NCBI RefSeq assembly: GCF_013214175.1 | Contig: NZ_JABSPA010000009.1 | Coordinates: forward strand, 111,894-175,893 | Length of the DNA: 64,000 bases | Source: Colwellia sp. | Lineage (GTDB): Bacteria; Pseudomonadota; Gammaproteobacteria; Enterobacterales; Alteromonadaceae | Direction: 5' to 3' | Part shown: positions 36,841 to 45,641 of the stretch, one piece after another | Position numbering within the stretch: position 1 is the first letter of the stretch | Layout: every line of letters starts with the position of its first letter | Position numbers and translations under genes: made by a program | The notes under the pieces: model-generated | What the model was told of the DNA's origin: nothing | Seen by the model: only the letters and a program-made list of their open reading frames with translations | The model's database searches: none

Positions 36841-38967
36841 TTAGAAGCTATACGTTACGTTAACACTTCCTTGAGTAGGTGCGCCGTAAAAGCCAATATT
36901 CTTTAAACTAGTGATATATTTTTCATCGGTAATATTATTAATATTTGCTTGTATTGAGAGACTCTCTGATACATTCCAACGAGCAAAAGCATTAACAAGT
37001 AAGTATGAGTCTTGTTTAACTGTTGCAGCAGCATTCTCGGTTTTGGATTGCCATTTACCACCTAAGCCCATCATTAATTCAGGTAATTGCGGTAAGGTAT
37101 AATCTATTGAGAACTTAACCAGATTTTCTGGTTCCCATACACTGGTACTTTTACCTAATTCATCTTCTATATCTAAGTTTGTGTAAGCAAAAGTAACATT
37201 GAGGTTATCAGTTAAGTGGCCAACAACTTCCAACTCAAAACCTTTTGAGTCCATTGTTGTGCCTTCATAATAATAGTCTCCTAGGTCATTGATACCGGCA
37301 AAAACGGCTATATTGTCTTGTTCAGCACTGAATATAGCAAAGGTCGCGAGTAAGTTATCATCAAACCATTGTGTTTTTACGCCTATCTCGTAGTTAACAC
37401 CTTTACTTGGGTCTAAGAAATGGCCATCGTAATCATACTGTTCTTGTGGTTGATACACATCTGAGTAACTTGCATAAGCATTAATATCATCAGTAATCGA
37501 ATAGGTTGCCGCTAGGTAAGGGCTAATTTCATTTTCATCATTATCTACAGCACCACCAGAGTTATAACCTTTTCGGCTGTAATCAATGGCATTAAATCCG
37601 GCTATGATAAATAAATCATCGCTTATATTTAACTTTGTTGAGCCAAATAGGCGTGTCAGCGTTACATCCAGATCAGAATATTTAGCTTTATCAAGCCATT
37701 CAGGCTCAGGAATAGAGTTTGTCGGATATGGAAAAGCGGGAGTGAATGTTACGGTAGAACCCTGATTTGGAAAATAAGGTGATGCTGCAATGGAAGCATT
37801 GGTAAAGGAAATCGCATTGCTTTTAGAGGTACTGGCACCAAACATTAATTCATGGTCTTGGCCAAATAAGCTGAATTGACCTTTTGCGGTTAAGTCAAAT
37901 AAGTCAGCGCTAAATTCAGAGTCATAACGTCCTGGTAAACCTATTAAGCCGAGATTAGTTTCACTGTCGAAAGCACCAAGAGGATCATAAACATAAAATA
38001 ATTTACTTTGGTCTTCAGAATCTTGTCGATTATAAGTTGTTTTTATTTCCCAATCATTATCGAATGTATAAGCATACTCAATAAAAGCGTTGATATTGAG
38101 AGTGTCCCACATAGTCCAGTCTTGAGTTGGACTGGTGCTAACATCAAAGTCTGCCTGCGTGCCGTCAGCATAGGCTAGTGGTAAGCCGCCCCACATAACG
38201 CCATCACTATTGGCATCTTGATATGAAGCGCCAAAGGTTAGTGTTGAGTTGTCTGTTACTTGTCCATCAACTACAGCCGAGAAATAGGTACGGTCATCTT
38301 CTAAGCCATCAAGATATGAGCCTGAGTCTTGTGCAACAGCAACAATACGTGCCGCCCAACTGCCACTTTCGGTTAATAAAAATGAAGCATCTGCTTGTAG
38401 ACGTTGAAGATCATCCGAGCCTAGTATTAAAGATACTTGCGCTTCGTTTTCATTTGTTGGACGTTTTCGCACATAGTTAATAGTACCTGCAGCATTACCC
38501 ACACCCGTTAATTGACCATTAGCACCACGAATGACTTCTATCTCTTCATAGCCGTAACTTTCCATGGCGCCAGTAACGAGACCCCAGCCGTTAGGTAGGC
38601 CAATGCCATCAATTTGCGTACTTTTAATATCAAAACCACGAGAGGTATATCTGGTACGGTTAGTTTCACCGCGCTCTACGGTAATACCAGTCGCCATTTG
38701 CAGTACATCATCAATGTTATTAACCGCGAAGTTCTTAATTTGCTCAGCGCTGATAACGCTAATTGATTGTGGCGTTTCATTAAGCTCCATGGTTAAACCA
38801 GTGGCACCTTTACTTACTCGATCGGAACGAACGCCAACAATTTGTATTTTTTCAATTTCTTTGTTGGTATTTTCAACAGTTTCTTCAGCCTGTACTTCTT
38901 CGGCATAAGCAGGGAAGCCCATGGCCAAAACTAATGAAGAGAGTGCAAAAACGTGTTTAATTTTCAT
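36841..38967 (-). CDS. TonB-dependent siderophore receptor (FhuE/FpvA-like)
   Basis: A 708-residue receptor. It has a signal peptide (VFALSSLVLAMGFPAYA, residues ~6-22), a TonB-box-like IEKIQIVGVR near 40, a plug with NETPQSISVISAEQIKNFAV, RGFDIKSTQIDG and YEEIEVIRGANGQLTGVGNA, and a barrel ending in GSVNVTYSF. This is the TIGR01783-type siderophore receptor family, distinct from the receptor at 22320-24389. Having two different receptors suggests uptake of the native siderophore plus a breakdown product or foreign siderophore. A very good Fur box lies about 225 bases upstream, beyond an unusual tandem repeat. Confidence 0.9.
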   Translation of the reverse strand: MKIKHVFALSSLVLAMGFPAYAEEVQAEETVENTNKEIEKIQIVGVRSDRVSKGATGLTMELNETPQSISVISAEQIKNFAVNNIDDVLQMATGITVERGETNRTRYTSRGFDIKSTQIDGIGLPNGWGLVTGAMESYGYEEIEVIRGANGQLTGVGNAAGTINYVRKRPTNENEAQVSLILGSDDLQRLQADASFLLTESGSWAARIVAVAQDSGSYLDGLEDDRTYFSAVVDGQVTDNSTLTFGASYQDANSDGVMWGGLPLAYADGTQADFDVSTSPTQDWTMWDTLNINAFIEYAYTFDNDWEIKTTYNRQDSEDQSKLFYVYDPLGAFDSETNLGLIGLPGRYDSEFSADLFDLTAKGQFSLFGQDHELMFGASTSKSNAISFTNASIAASPYFPNQGSTVTFTPAFPYPTNSIPEPEWLDKAKYSDLDVTLTRLFGSTKLNISDDLFIIAGFNAIDYSRKGYNSGGAVDNDENEISPYLAATYSITDDINAYASYSDVYQPQEQYDYDGHFLDPSKGVNYEIGVKTQWFDDNLLATFAIFSAEQDNIAVFAGINDLGDYYYEGTTMDSKGFELEVVGHLTDNLNVTFAYTNLDIEDELGKSTSVWEPENLVKFSIDYTLPQLPELMMGLGGKWQSKTENAAATVKQDSYLLVNAFARWNVSESLSIQANINNITDEKYITSLKNIGFYGAPTQGSVNVTYSF

Positions 38968-38983
38968 GTTTACCCTTAATATT

Positions 38984-39055
38984 TATATGTTTAATATGTT
39001 TAATATGTTTAATATGTTTAATATGTTTAATATGTTTAATATGTTTAATATGTTT
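38984..39055. repeat. 9-bp tandem repeat, about eight copies
   Basis: Seven exact copies of AATATGTTT (38993-39055) plus one imperfect copy (38984-38992) lie directly upstream of the receptor start at 38967. They are inside the expected 5' leader between the Fur box and the start codon. Copy number of such repeats can change by replication slippage. Confidence 0.95.
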
Positions 39056-39191
39056 TTTGTGTAATGGAGTTTTTGCACTACTATACATTTTCGTACATAT
39101 GTATACAAATGAAAACCATTATTATTTGTATTACCATTCTTCTCATGGCTTGTTTTAAGCTTAAAACGGTGGCCATACGTACAATATAAAT

Positions 39192-39210
39192 ATTATTGAT
39201 AATCATTATT
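39192..39210. promoter_or_regulatory. Fur box of the second receptor gene
   Basis: ATTATTGATAATCATTATT agrees by eye with the Fur consensus at about 15 of 19 positions and is the best Fur box in the window. It is oriented to control the minus-strand receptor gene at 36841-38967. Confidence 0.75.
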
Positions 39211-39459
39211 CTAGGATTTGTGATGCGTGCTTTGACGTCCAGAAGTTAAAATACGGACTATGCCTGAAGTACACCAAGTCAAAGTATTAGCTAGTGCTAA
39301 AGTGGCCTAATCAGTGAACACTCCTTATCAAAAACGACTTGTAACCCATATCGTTAAATATAATCAAAACTTCGGTTTTTCATGTGATTCGATGTTGACA
39401 GCGAAATGGTTAACTGACGAAGTGAATCATCAATCAATCAAGTCAGTTAGATCTTAAAC

Positions 39460-39735
39460 ATGACCAAAGTTGAAATGCGTGAATTTGTCTATGAATTACT
39501 TGAAGAGTTTATTCCTATATTTGATGCACCTTACTTCTTTATTGGTGGTGAAGAATAGCAATATGACAACCAGAAAAGTGAATGTATGGAGCTCGTTGAT
39601 TTTGCGAAATAGAGTGATTATTAGCACACTGGAGATGTTTTTATTGAATGGATTAATGAAATAAATGAACAAGTAAAATCTCACGGCAAGCGTACACAAA
39701 TTTGTAATTGGTGGCGTTTTAGCCCAAACGAGTAA
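39460..39735 (+). pseudogene. GH20 beta-N-acetylhexosaminidase fragment with in-frame TAG codons
   Basis: One frame reads MTKVEMREFVYELLEEFIPI, FDAPYFFIGGEE, later GDVFIEWINEINEQVKSHGK and QICNWWRFSPNE. This matches the GH20 catalytic region: the H/F-IGG-D/E-E motif, then the LFI-YIN...GK...WN stretch. The frame is broken by TAG at 39556-39558, 39610-39612 and 39622-39624, with no frameshift; TAA ends it at 39733-39735. The N-terminal part of the barrel and the C-terminus are missing, so this is a dead gene. The rest of 39211-39993 shows no recognised gene. Confidence 0.6.
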
Positions 39736-39993
39736 GTTAAAAATGTAACCGAAACTCAGCCTAATCAGACATTATTGGCAATTTTTCAGCGATAAAGAGT
39801 GTCAGCAATATTTACACTTTCTAAAAATTCACATAAGCACAACAGACAATAGAGTGACTTTACATAAGCTTATCAATATCGCATGAAAATTGCATATTAT
39901 ACGTATCGAGAAAGTTAGCTATTGTTGCATCTGAGTTTTGGCCAATGACACTGTTTTATTGGCCGGTTACTCTTTTCCAATTAAGGATTAACT
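39736..39993. other. Control region of the PEP-CTERM gene
   Basis: GGCCAAT (39940-39946) and ATTGGCC (39958-39964) form a small hairpin just before the ribosome site AAGGA of the PEP-CTERM gene. No gene was seen. Confidence 0.4.
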
Positions 39994-41433
39994 GTGATCA
40001 TGTTTAAGAAAAAAGTGACCCCAACCTACACTTACTTTTTAATCGCAACGAGTTTGATGAGTTCGTGTTTAAGCGTTAATGCATTTGCCACCGTCACGAC
40101 GACGGAAACTCAAAAGTACTTAGTTATCGCCACCGGCGAAGGTATTGAAGGCAATGAATTTTCCGCCTTTGACATGTCAAACGTCGAAATTGGTGCCGAT
40201 CAAGAATTGGTCTCCAACAGCACGGTCGGCAGTCCCTCACAGCGAGTTGGCGGCATCAATGGCTACAACGGTGGTTTAGACCTTACCAGTTATTGGGTGC
40301 CTAACGATAGCGTCAATGCAAGTAAATCCGGTAACCGCTTTAACGATACCGACCCTGACCACGGTAACGATACTGTGGGTTCTGCCGATTTAATGCCCGG
40401 TGCGCGTCCGGTTTATGAAGGCATTGATTACAGTGGTAATGTCGCGTTAACCGGTAGTCTGTCAAAATTCACTTCATCCAATGCTGATGTCAATGCCACC
40501 CTTGGTATTCACTGTAATCGAGACGCAGCCGATTGTTTTCCAAACCCTTCAGATAATAACAGCTTTTTTGCCGATGATGGCGATCCCACTGATCCCAACG
40601 ACCCTGGTTATAACCCCGATAATGACGTACAGGGTAATTTAAACAATTTAGATGGGGTAAGCTCTAACGACCCGACCACGTTATTAGCGGAATTAGCCGC
40701 GCAACGTGATTGGATTGTTGGTTTAACCGCAGACACCACCTTCAGTAAAACCTTTGTAGAGAACACCTTTAAGGACAACCGGAATATTAAAGATGGCGGC
40801 GGCTCAGGATATGTTACAGATATCAATGATCTTAGCTCCATTGCCCAAGCGGCGGTTATTACCGATTTAGATGCTATTGATGCGGCGGGGAATAACGACG
40901 GTATTGCGGTTATTGATATTCATATGGATGGCGCGGCATTTTTGCTCGATAATACCGATTGGATATTACAAACCATGCTGGACACCATGGTGATTTTTAG
41001 AATGAAAGATGGAACACATTTTGACTTTGCTAACTCATCGATATTACTGGGTGATGGCACGTTAAATTCACAGGATAGCATTCATGAACTGGGCGCAATA
41101 TTTTTTATTGACTCTGACGCCGGCGGAAACCAACTATTCAACGTTAACAACGCAATTTTGGGTGGCATCGGCTTATGGGATTTCACTGACTTTACCCCCG
41201 ATAGAAGCACTTTGCTGAGTACTAATGCACCTTCGTTCTTTAATCCCGCTATCGATGGCGGCACGATAATACATCTTTCAAACGCACAAGGTTGTGCACA
41301 ATTTATTAGTAATCGGGTGGAAATGTCGAACAATCGTTGGAATCGTTGTGCAAAGGGCAGCACAATACCAGAGCCATCAACAACCTTGCTATTTGCCTTA
41401 GGTTTATTCGCCATAAGACGAATGAGTAAATAA
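39994..41433 (+). CDS. PEP-CTERM sorting-domain protein, secreted
   Basis: A 479-residue exported protein. The start is GTG 39994 (AAGGA well spaced) or ATG 40000. It has a signal peptide ending around SVNAFA, a long Asp/Asn-rich body of unknown fold with only a few cysteines, and a C-terminal PEP-CTERM tail: IPEPSTTLLFALGLFAIRRM, i.e. the PEP motif, one membrane helix and basic residues. Such tails are recognised by exosortases, which move the protein to the cell surface or matrix. No exosortase lies in the window. The next gene encodes a PrsT-like TPR protein, the usual companion of this system. Confidence 0.85.
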   Translation: MIMFKKKVTPTYTYFLIATSLMSSCLSVNAFATVTTTETQKYLVIATGEGIEGNEFSAFDMSNVEIGADQELVSNSTVGSPSQRVGGINGYNGGLDLTSYWVPNDSVNASKSGNRFNDTDPDHGNDTVGSADLMPGARPVYEGIDYSGNVALTGSLSKFTSSNADVNATLGIHCNRDAADCFPNPSDNNSFFADDGDPTDPNDPGYNPDNDVQGNLNNLDGVSSNDPTTLLAELAAQRDWIVGLTADTTFSKTFVENTFKDNRNIKDGGGSGYVTDINDLSSIAQAAVITDLDAIDAAGNNDGIAVIDIHMDGAAFLLDNTDWILQTMLDTMVIFRMKDGTHFDFANSSILLGDGTLNSQDSIHELGAIFFIDSDAGGNQLFNVNNAILGGIGLWDFTDFTPDRSTLLSTNAPSFFNPAIDGGTIIHLSNAQGCAQFISNRVEMSNNRWNRCAKGSTIPEPSTTLLFALGLFAIRRMSK

Positions 41434-41455
41434 ATAGGCTCGCAATAAAATTTCT

Positions 41456-41482
41456 AAACGGCCACAATAAAGTGGTCGTTTT
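41456..41482 (+). terminator. Intrinsic terminator after the PEP-CTERM gene
   Basis: AAACGGCCAC (41456-41465) pairs with GTGGTCGTTT (41472-41481), one G-T pair, loop of six, followed by TT. It separates the PEP-CTERM gene from the TPR gene. Confidence 0.7.
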
Positions 41483-41555
41483 AAGTTGAAATGGACTCTA
41501 AGCTGATCATAGACTTGCTATTTTATTTGCTCATTCCACTAACTAAGGGATGCTA

Positions 41556-44384
41556 ATGTTTAACAAAGATTTATTATTTTTAATTTTTTTCGCTATGGTT
41601 ATTGGCTTAGCGAACATCCCCGCCAATGCACAAAATCAAAATCAAAATCAAAATGAAAGTGTAGATCATTATGAAAAAGCGTTGAAAAGCTATAATGAAA
41701 AGGATTTTCCAACCAGCTTTATCCACTTAAAAAATACCCTAGGGGATAACCCCGATCATATCCCCGGTAAAATTTTAATGGGTAAAGTACTTTTACGAGA
41801 TGGTCACTCCCTAAGGGCAATGCTGGAATTGCAAGAGGCATTAGATTTAGGCGCTGATATCGAGAATATATTGTCTCCTTTGGCTGAAGCATTATTGCAC
41901 CAAAAAAAACCTCATCAGGTGCTTAACTTAGGCGATAACTACACCTTGAGTCAAGCAACTAATACCCAGTGGCACATGCTTAAAGCGCGTGCTTACGGCA
42001 TGTTAAAGCAGCCGGTTCAGGAGCTAATAGAGCTTAAGACTTCCCTAAAGCAATCTCCGAACAATCCCAATGTCGTTAATAGTTTAGTTGGCTATTATAT
42101 AAAAGTTGAACAGTTGCAGAAAGCCATTGATTTAATCGCTATTTCATTTGAAATGGATAGTGATAATTACATCGTCTGGCATTTACAAGGGCAAATATAT
42201 AAACAGCAAAATAACATAGAAAAAGCACGAGATGCATTTCAAAAAGTGCTCAGCTTACAGCCTGACTATGTAGATGCTAAACGCAGTTTGGCTTCCATTT
42301 TTATTCTCCTAAAGGAAAATGAGCAAGCCTTGACGTTAATTGAGCAAGTCTTAATCCAATCACCGCACGACCCGAGAGCAAAGTTACTGAAAGCAAACCT
42401 ATTAATATCGGCAAATCAGGAAGAGTTTGCTAAGCAAATCCTCTACGATCTTAATAATCAAATAAGTTTAGTCTCAGAGCTGACATTGGTAGAAAACAAC
42501 GAGATTATCTTTATTAACGGTTTGACCTCTTACCTATTGAAAAACTATGAAAGTGCGGTCAGGGAAATGGTGCAATATCTCTCTTACAACCCCGAAAACT
42601 TTCAAGCGGTTGCCGTTGCAGCCCATGCCTATATAAAACTAAATCAGCTCGGCTACGCTCGAGAGATACTCGATAAGCACAAAAAAAACATTCACACTGA
42701 CTTAAATTTATCTATTTTGCTTTGTGATCTGTATATAGAAAACCGCACGCAAATGAAATGTGAAGAACTGCTGCCGATACTCAAGGAACAATACCCTAAT
42801 GAAGCAACACTATTGTTAGTTGAAGCACGTATGTTGTTTAGTCGCAATCATTTCGAACAAGCCATTGCGCTACTCACCCAGGCCAACAAAAAAAACCGTA
42901 ACAATGCCTTTGAAAGTGACTTAATCAATCTCTATATTAAAAATAATCAACCTCGAGCCGCGGGCTTACTGATCCACCAACTGTTAACGGAATACCCCAA
43001 TAATGTTGAACTGTTAAATGCCATGGCTGCTGCCTTAATCAAGATTGATCAGCCACAACAGGCATTACAAGTGTTGGCACAACTGTTACAACAGCAACCA
43101 GACCACCTTGCCGCTCGGTATAATCAGGCATCTGCTTTGCTGGAAATGCGTAAACCACAATTAGCGAAAAGTATTTTGTTGACCTTGATAAAGAAAAAAA
43201 CCGATCACACCAGTGCTAAATATTTGCTGGCCAAAACAGAGGTGATTTTAGGTAGCGCTGACTCCGCAATTTACCAATTGCATGAATTACTAAGAATTGA
43301 TGCTAATAATATAGCCGCGCAAGAAATGTTAATGGTACTACTAAAAAGTACCGGTAAATACGAGCAAGCGTTAGTAATATTAAACAGGTTACTTCGCCAT
43401 GAATACCTGGCGCCAGATTACATCAAAAAGCGCGCAGAAATTTATTTACTGTTAGGTGATAAAGCGCTAGCAAAGAAACAATTCAACATTTTATATGGTT
43501 TATGGTATGACGATGCCAAACATCTGATTATCCTCACTAATTTACAAAGGCGGTCGAATGACTTAGCTGGGGCGCGTGCAAGTATTAACAGAGCGTTAAA
43601 CATCGCTCCGAATAAAAACGCGGTAAAATATGCCGATGCCAAGTTAAGTATTTACGAGCAAGACTTAGCACAAGCAAGCAAAAAAATAGCGTCTCTCAAA
43701 GGTGATAACAAAGCCAATTCAAGAATATTGATGCTCGAAGGTGACTTACAACTAGTCAATAAGCAAATAGGAAAAGCACAAGCTAGTTACTTGTATGCCT
43801 TTAAACTAAACAATAATAATGGCATGGCACTCGCGAAAGCATATAACTTGGCAATCAAGGGTGTGAAAAAAGATATTTTTGAGCAGCAACTCGTCGAAGC
43901 CCTCAACAAACAGCCGAGAAATTTTTACTATCGAAATATACTTGCTGATTTTTTATTATTGGAGCAGCGTTATAGTGAAGCAAAGCAGCACTATACTACT
44001 TTAATTAAGACCGCGAAATTGCCTAATAGAGCCGATGTACTCAACAACCTAGCCCATGTAAGTATGCAAGATGATTTAGATGCGGCGCAAAAATTTGCGC
44101 AACAAGCCAGTGAGCTAAAGCCACGTTCTGCCGCTATTTTAGATACTTATGGTTGGGTGCTGGCCAAACAAAAATCATATAAGCAAGCGTTGAAAATATT
44201 GAGAGAAGCACAATCGATGAATGGTCGCGATCCGTCAATTAGGTATCACTTGGGCTACACTTTGCATCACCTAGGGCGCAGTGATGAGGCGGTTAACGAG
44301 TTACAAATATCAACGAATTACAAAAATAATTTTACTGAAAAAAAAGCCGCACAAGCGTTGTTAGAAAAAATTAAGAAGACGTAA
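41556..44384 (+). CDS. PrsT-like TPR-repeat protein of the PEP-CTERM system
   Basis: A 942-residue protein; ATG 41556 is preferred over ATG 41550 because AAGGG then has proper spacing. It has a signal peptide (LIFFAMVIGLANIPANA), a short QNQNQNQN linker coded by four CAAAAT repeats, then about 20 or more TPR units to the end. The opening YEKALKSYNEKDFPTSFIHL...LGADIENILSPLAEALL is typical of PrsT, the TPR protein found next to exosortase/PEP-CTERM genes. It should lie in the periplasm and take part in export or surface polysaccharide assembly. It is not preceded by the cysteine of a lipobox, unlike many PrsT proteins. Confidence 0.8.
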   Translation: MFNKDLLFLIFFAMVIGLANIPANAQNQNQNQNESVDHYEKALKSYNEKDFPTSFIHLKNTLGDNPDHIPGKILMGKVLLRDGHSLRAMLELQEALDLGADIENILSPLAEALLHQKKPHQVLNLGDNYTLSQATNTQWHMLKARAYGMLKQPVQELIELKTSLKQSPNNPNVVNSLVGYYIKVEQLQKAIDLIAISFEMDSDNYIVWHLQGQIYKQQNNIEKARDAFQKVLSLQPDYVDAKRSLASIFILLKENEQALTLIEQVLIQSPHDPRAKLLKANLLISANQEEFAKQILYDLNNQISLVSELTLVENNEIIFINGLTSYLLKNYESAVREMVQYLSYNPENFQAVAVAAHAYIKLNQLGYAREILDKHKKNIHTDLNLSILLCDLYIENRTQMKCEELLPILKEQYPNEATLLLVEARMLFSRNHFEQAIALLTQANKKNRNNAFESDLINLYIKNNQPRAAGLLIHQLLTEYPNNVELLNAMAAALIKIDQPQQALQVLAQLLQQQPDHLAARYNQASALLEMRKPQLAKSILLTLIKKKTDHTSAKYLLAKTEVILGSADSAIYQLHELLRIDANNIAAQEMLMVLLKSTGKYEQALVILNRLLRHEYLAPDYIKKRAEIYLLLGDKALAKKQFNILYGLWYDDAKHLIILTNLQRRSNDLAGARASINRALNIAPNKNAVKYADAKLSIYEQDLAQASKKIASLKGDNKANSRILMLEGDLQLVNKQIGKAQASYLYAFKLNNNNGMALAKAYNLAIKGVKKDIFEQQLVEALNKQPRNFYYRNILADFLLLEQRYSEAKQHYTTLIKTAKLPNRADVLNNLAHVSMQDDLDAAQKFAQQASELKPRSAAILDTYGWVLAKQKSYKQALKILREAQSMNGRDPSIRYHLGYTLHHLGRSDEAVNELQISTNYKNNFTEKKAAQALLEKIKKT

Positions 44385-44765
44385 CTCACTAAACATATTG
44401 GTTAACAACCTCATTGCACCTTAAAGCTTATTGGGGGTTATTTGATAACAAAATTAAGTGATTACCATTAGAGCTGTTAGTTATATTCCAAACGATGTTC
44501 ATCGTCACTAAAGTCGTATTTTCAGTTCAATTGGCAACATAGCGAATGTTAGCGGCGGATTGAGCTGATACGAGGCCGCGAACTCGTGCAATAGTACAGA
44601 GTCATCACCTTCGAATCTGAATTCGGTATAGTTATCGGAACCCTACAAAGAAGAAATAAACATTGTGTTGAAGTGGCATAGTTAATTTGACTACTTAGTT
44701 ATAGGTTTCTAACTCACTTAGGCGGCTTGGTGTGCTCAAACACAAAGGGTTTAATGCTGGAGGGC
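44385..44765. other. Intergenic stretch with a gene remnant
   Basis: Between convergent genes. On the minus strand 44508-44642 is open and protein-like (YTEFRFEGDDSVLLHEFAAS, then YQLNPPLTFAMLPIELKIRL and TAG), preceded by an in-frame stop and lacking a start. I recognise no family. No terminator was found. Confidence 0.4.
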
Positions 44766-45407
44766 TTAGCGATTAAGTGCGGCGTCAAAATTAGCTAGCG
44801 TAACAACGTCACCGGCAATCAAGCTATCGATATTGATGTCGCCAATGCGAACTCTTACCAGTCTTAATGTGGGAAAGCCCACAGCAGCGGTCATTTTTCT
44901 TATCTGACGATTTTTCCCTTCACACAGAGTGATAGAGATCCAGCTAGTAGGGCCATGTTTCGGATCGCGGATTTTACGACCACGAGCGGGCAGTTGAGGT
45001 TCACCGTCTAGTTTGAACGATTTACAAGGCAGGGTTAGATATTTAGTGCCATTGATGCCAATCTCAACACCATTTTGCAACTGTGACATTGCGGTCGCAG
45101 TGATTACTCCATCAACTTGCACGTAGTACTCTTTTTCTATGCCTTTGTCTCTGACTTTATAGCTCATCATACCGTCGGTTGTGAGTAACAATAAGCCTTC
45201 GGAGTCGTGATCTAATCGCCCAATCGCCATGGTTTTGTCGGGGAAGTTAAATAGCTCACCAAGTAGATGTTTCTTCTTTCGTGATTCTGGTACAAACTGA
45301 CTTAAAAAACCATAGGGCTTAAATATTTTGAAGTGCTGGTGCGGGCTCTGGTGATCGAGGCTTGGCTCAGCGAGCTCTGTTAAATTGGTTTGGTTAGTAC
45401 TTGGCAT
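44766..45407 (-). CDS. rRNA pseudouridine synthase, RluE-like
   Basis: A 213-residue RsuA/RluB/E/F-family enzyme without the N-terminal S4 domain, as in RluE. KPYGFLSQF opens the catalytic domain; the catalytic aspartate is in IGRLDHDSEGLLLLTTDG near residue 82; PTSWISITLCEGKNRQIRKM and VGFPTLRLVRVRIGD close it. RluE modifies U2457 of 23S rRNA in E. coli; the same target is likely here but not proved. The first ~25 residues are extra and may reflect a start further downstream. Confidence 0.85.
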   Translation of the reverse strand: MPSTNQTNLTELAEPSLDHQSPHQHFKIFKPYGFLSQFVPESRKKKHLLGELFNFPDKTMAIGRLDHDSEGLLLLTTDGMMSYKVRDKGIEKEYYVQVDGVITATAMSQLQNGVEIGINGTKYLTLPCKSFKLDGEPQLPARGRKIRDPKHGPTSWISITLCEGKNRQIRKMTAAVGFPTLRLVRVRIGDINIDSLIAGDVVTLANFDAALNR

Positions 45408-45641
45408 TAAATGTAGCTTTGATAGTAAAGGCTTAGAGGTATCGCATTATACAGTTAGTCTGGCTTAGATGCACTGCGTCTGATAAGTGTTAGGGTTGAG
45501 TGAAACTGATCAACGTTTTTATAGGTTGCCGAGTCGTTTTTTGGCGTAAAGGGCACACATTAAGATAAGGTTGCACCTTCATGTACATAGCTACGTGCCC
45601 ACAGAGAGAGTAAGTAACGTTAAATATTAATTAAAACACTA

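Noticed and set aside
38984..39055. CRISPR-like array
   Set aside because: The units are 9 bp and contiguous without spacers; it is a simple tandem repeat.
41631..41654. CAAAAT repeats as a phase-variation switch
   Set aside because: The unit is six bases long and in frame (Gln-Asn), so changes in number would not switch the gene off.
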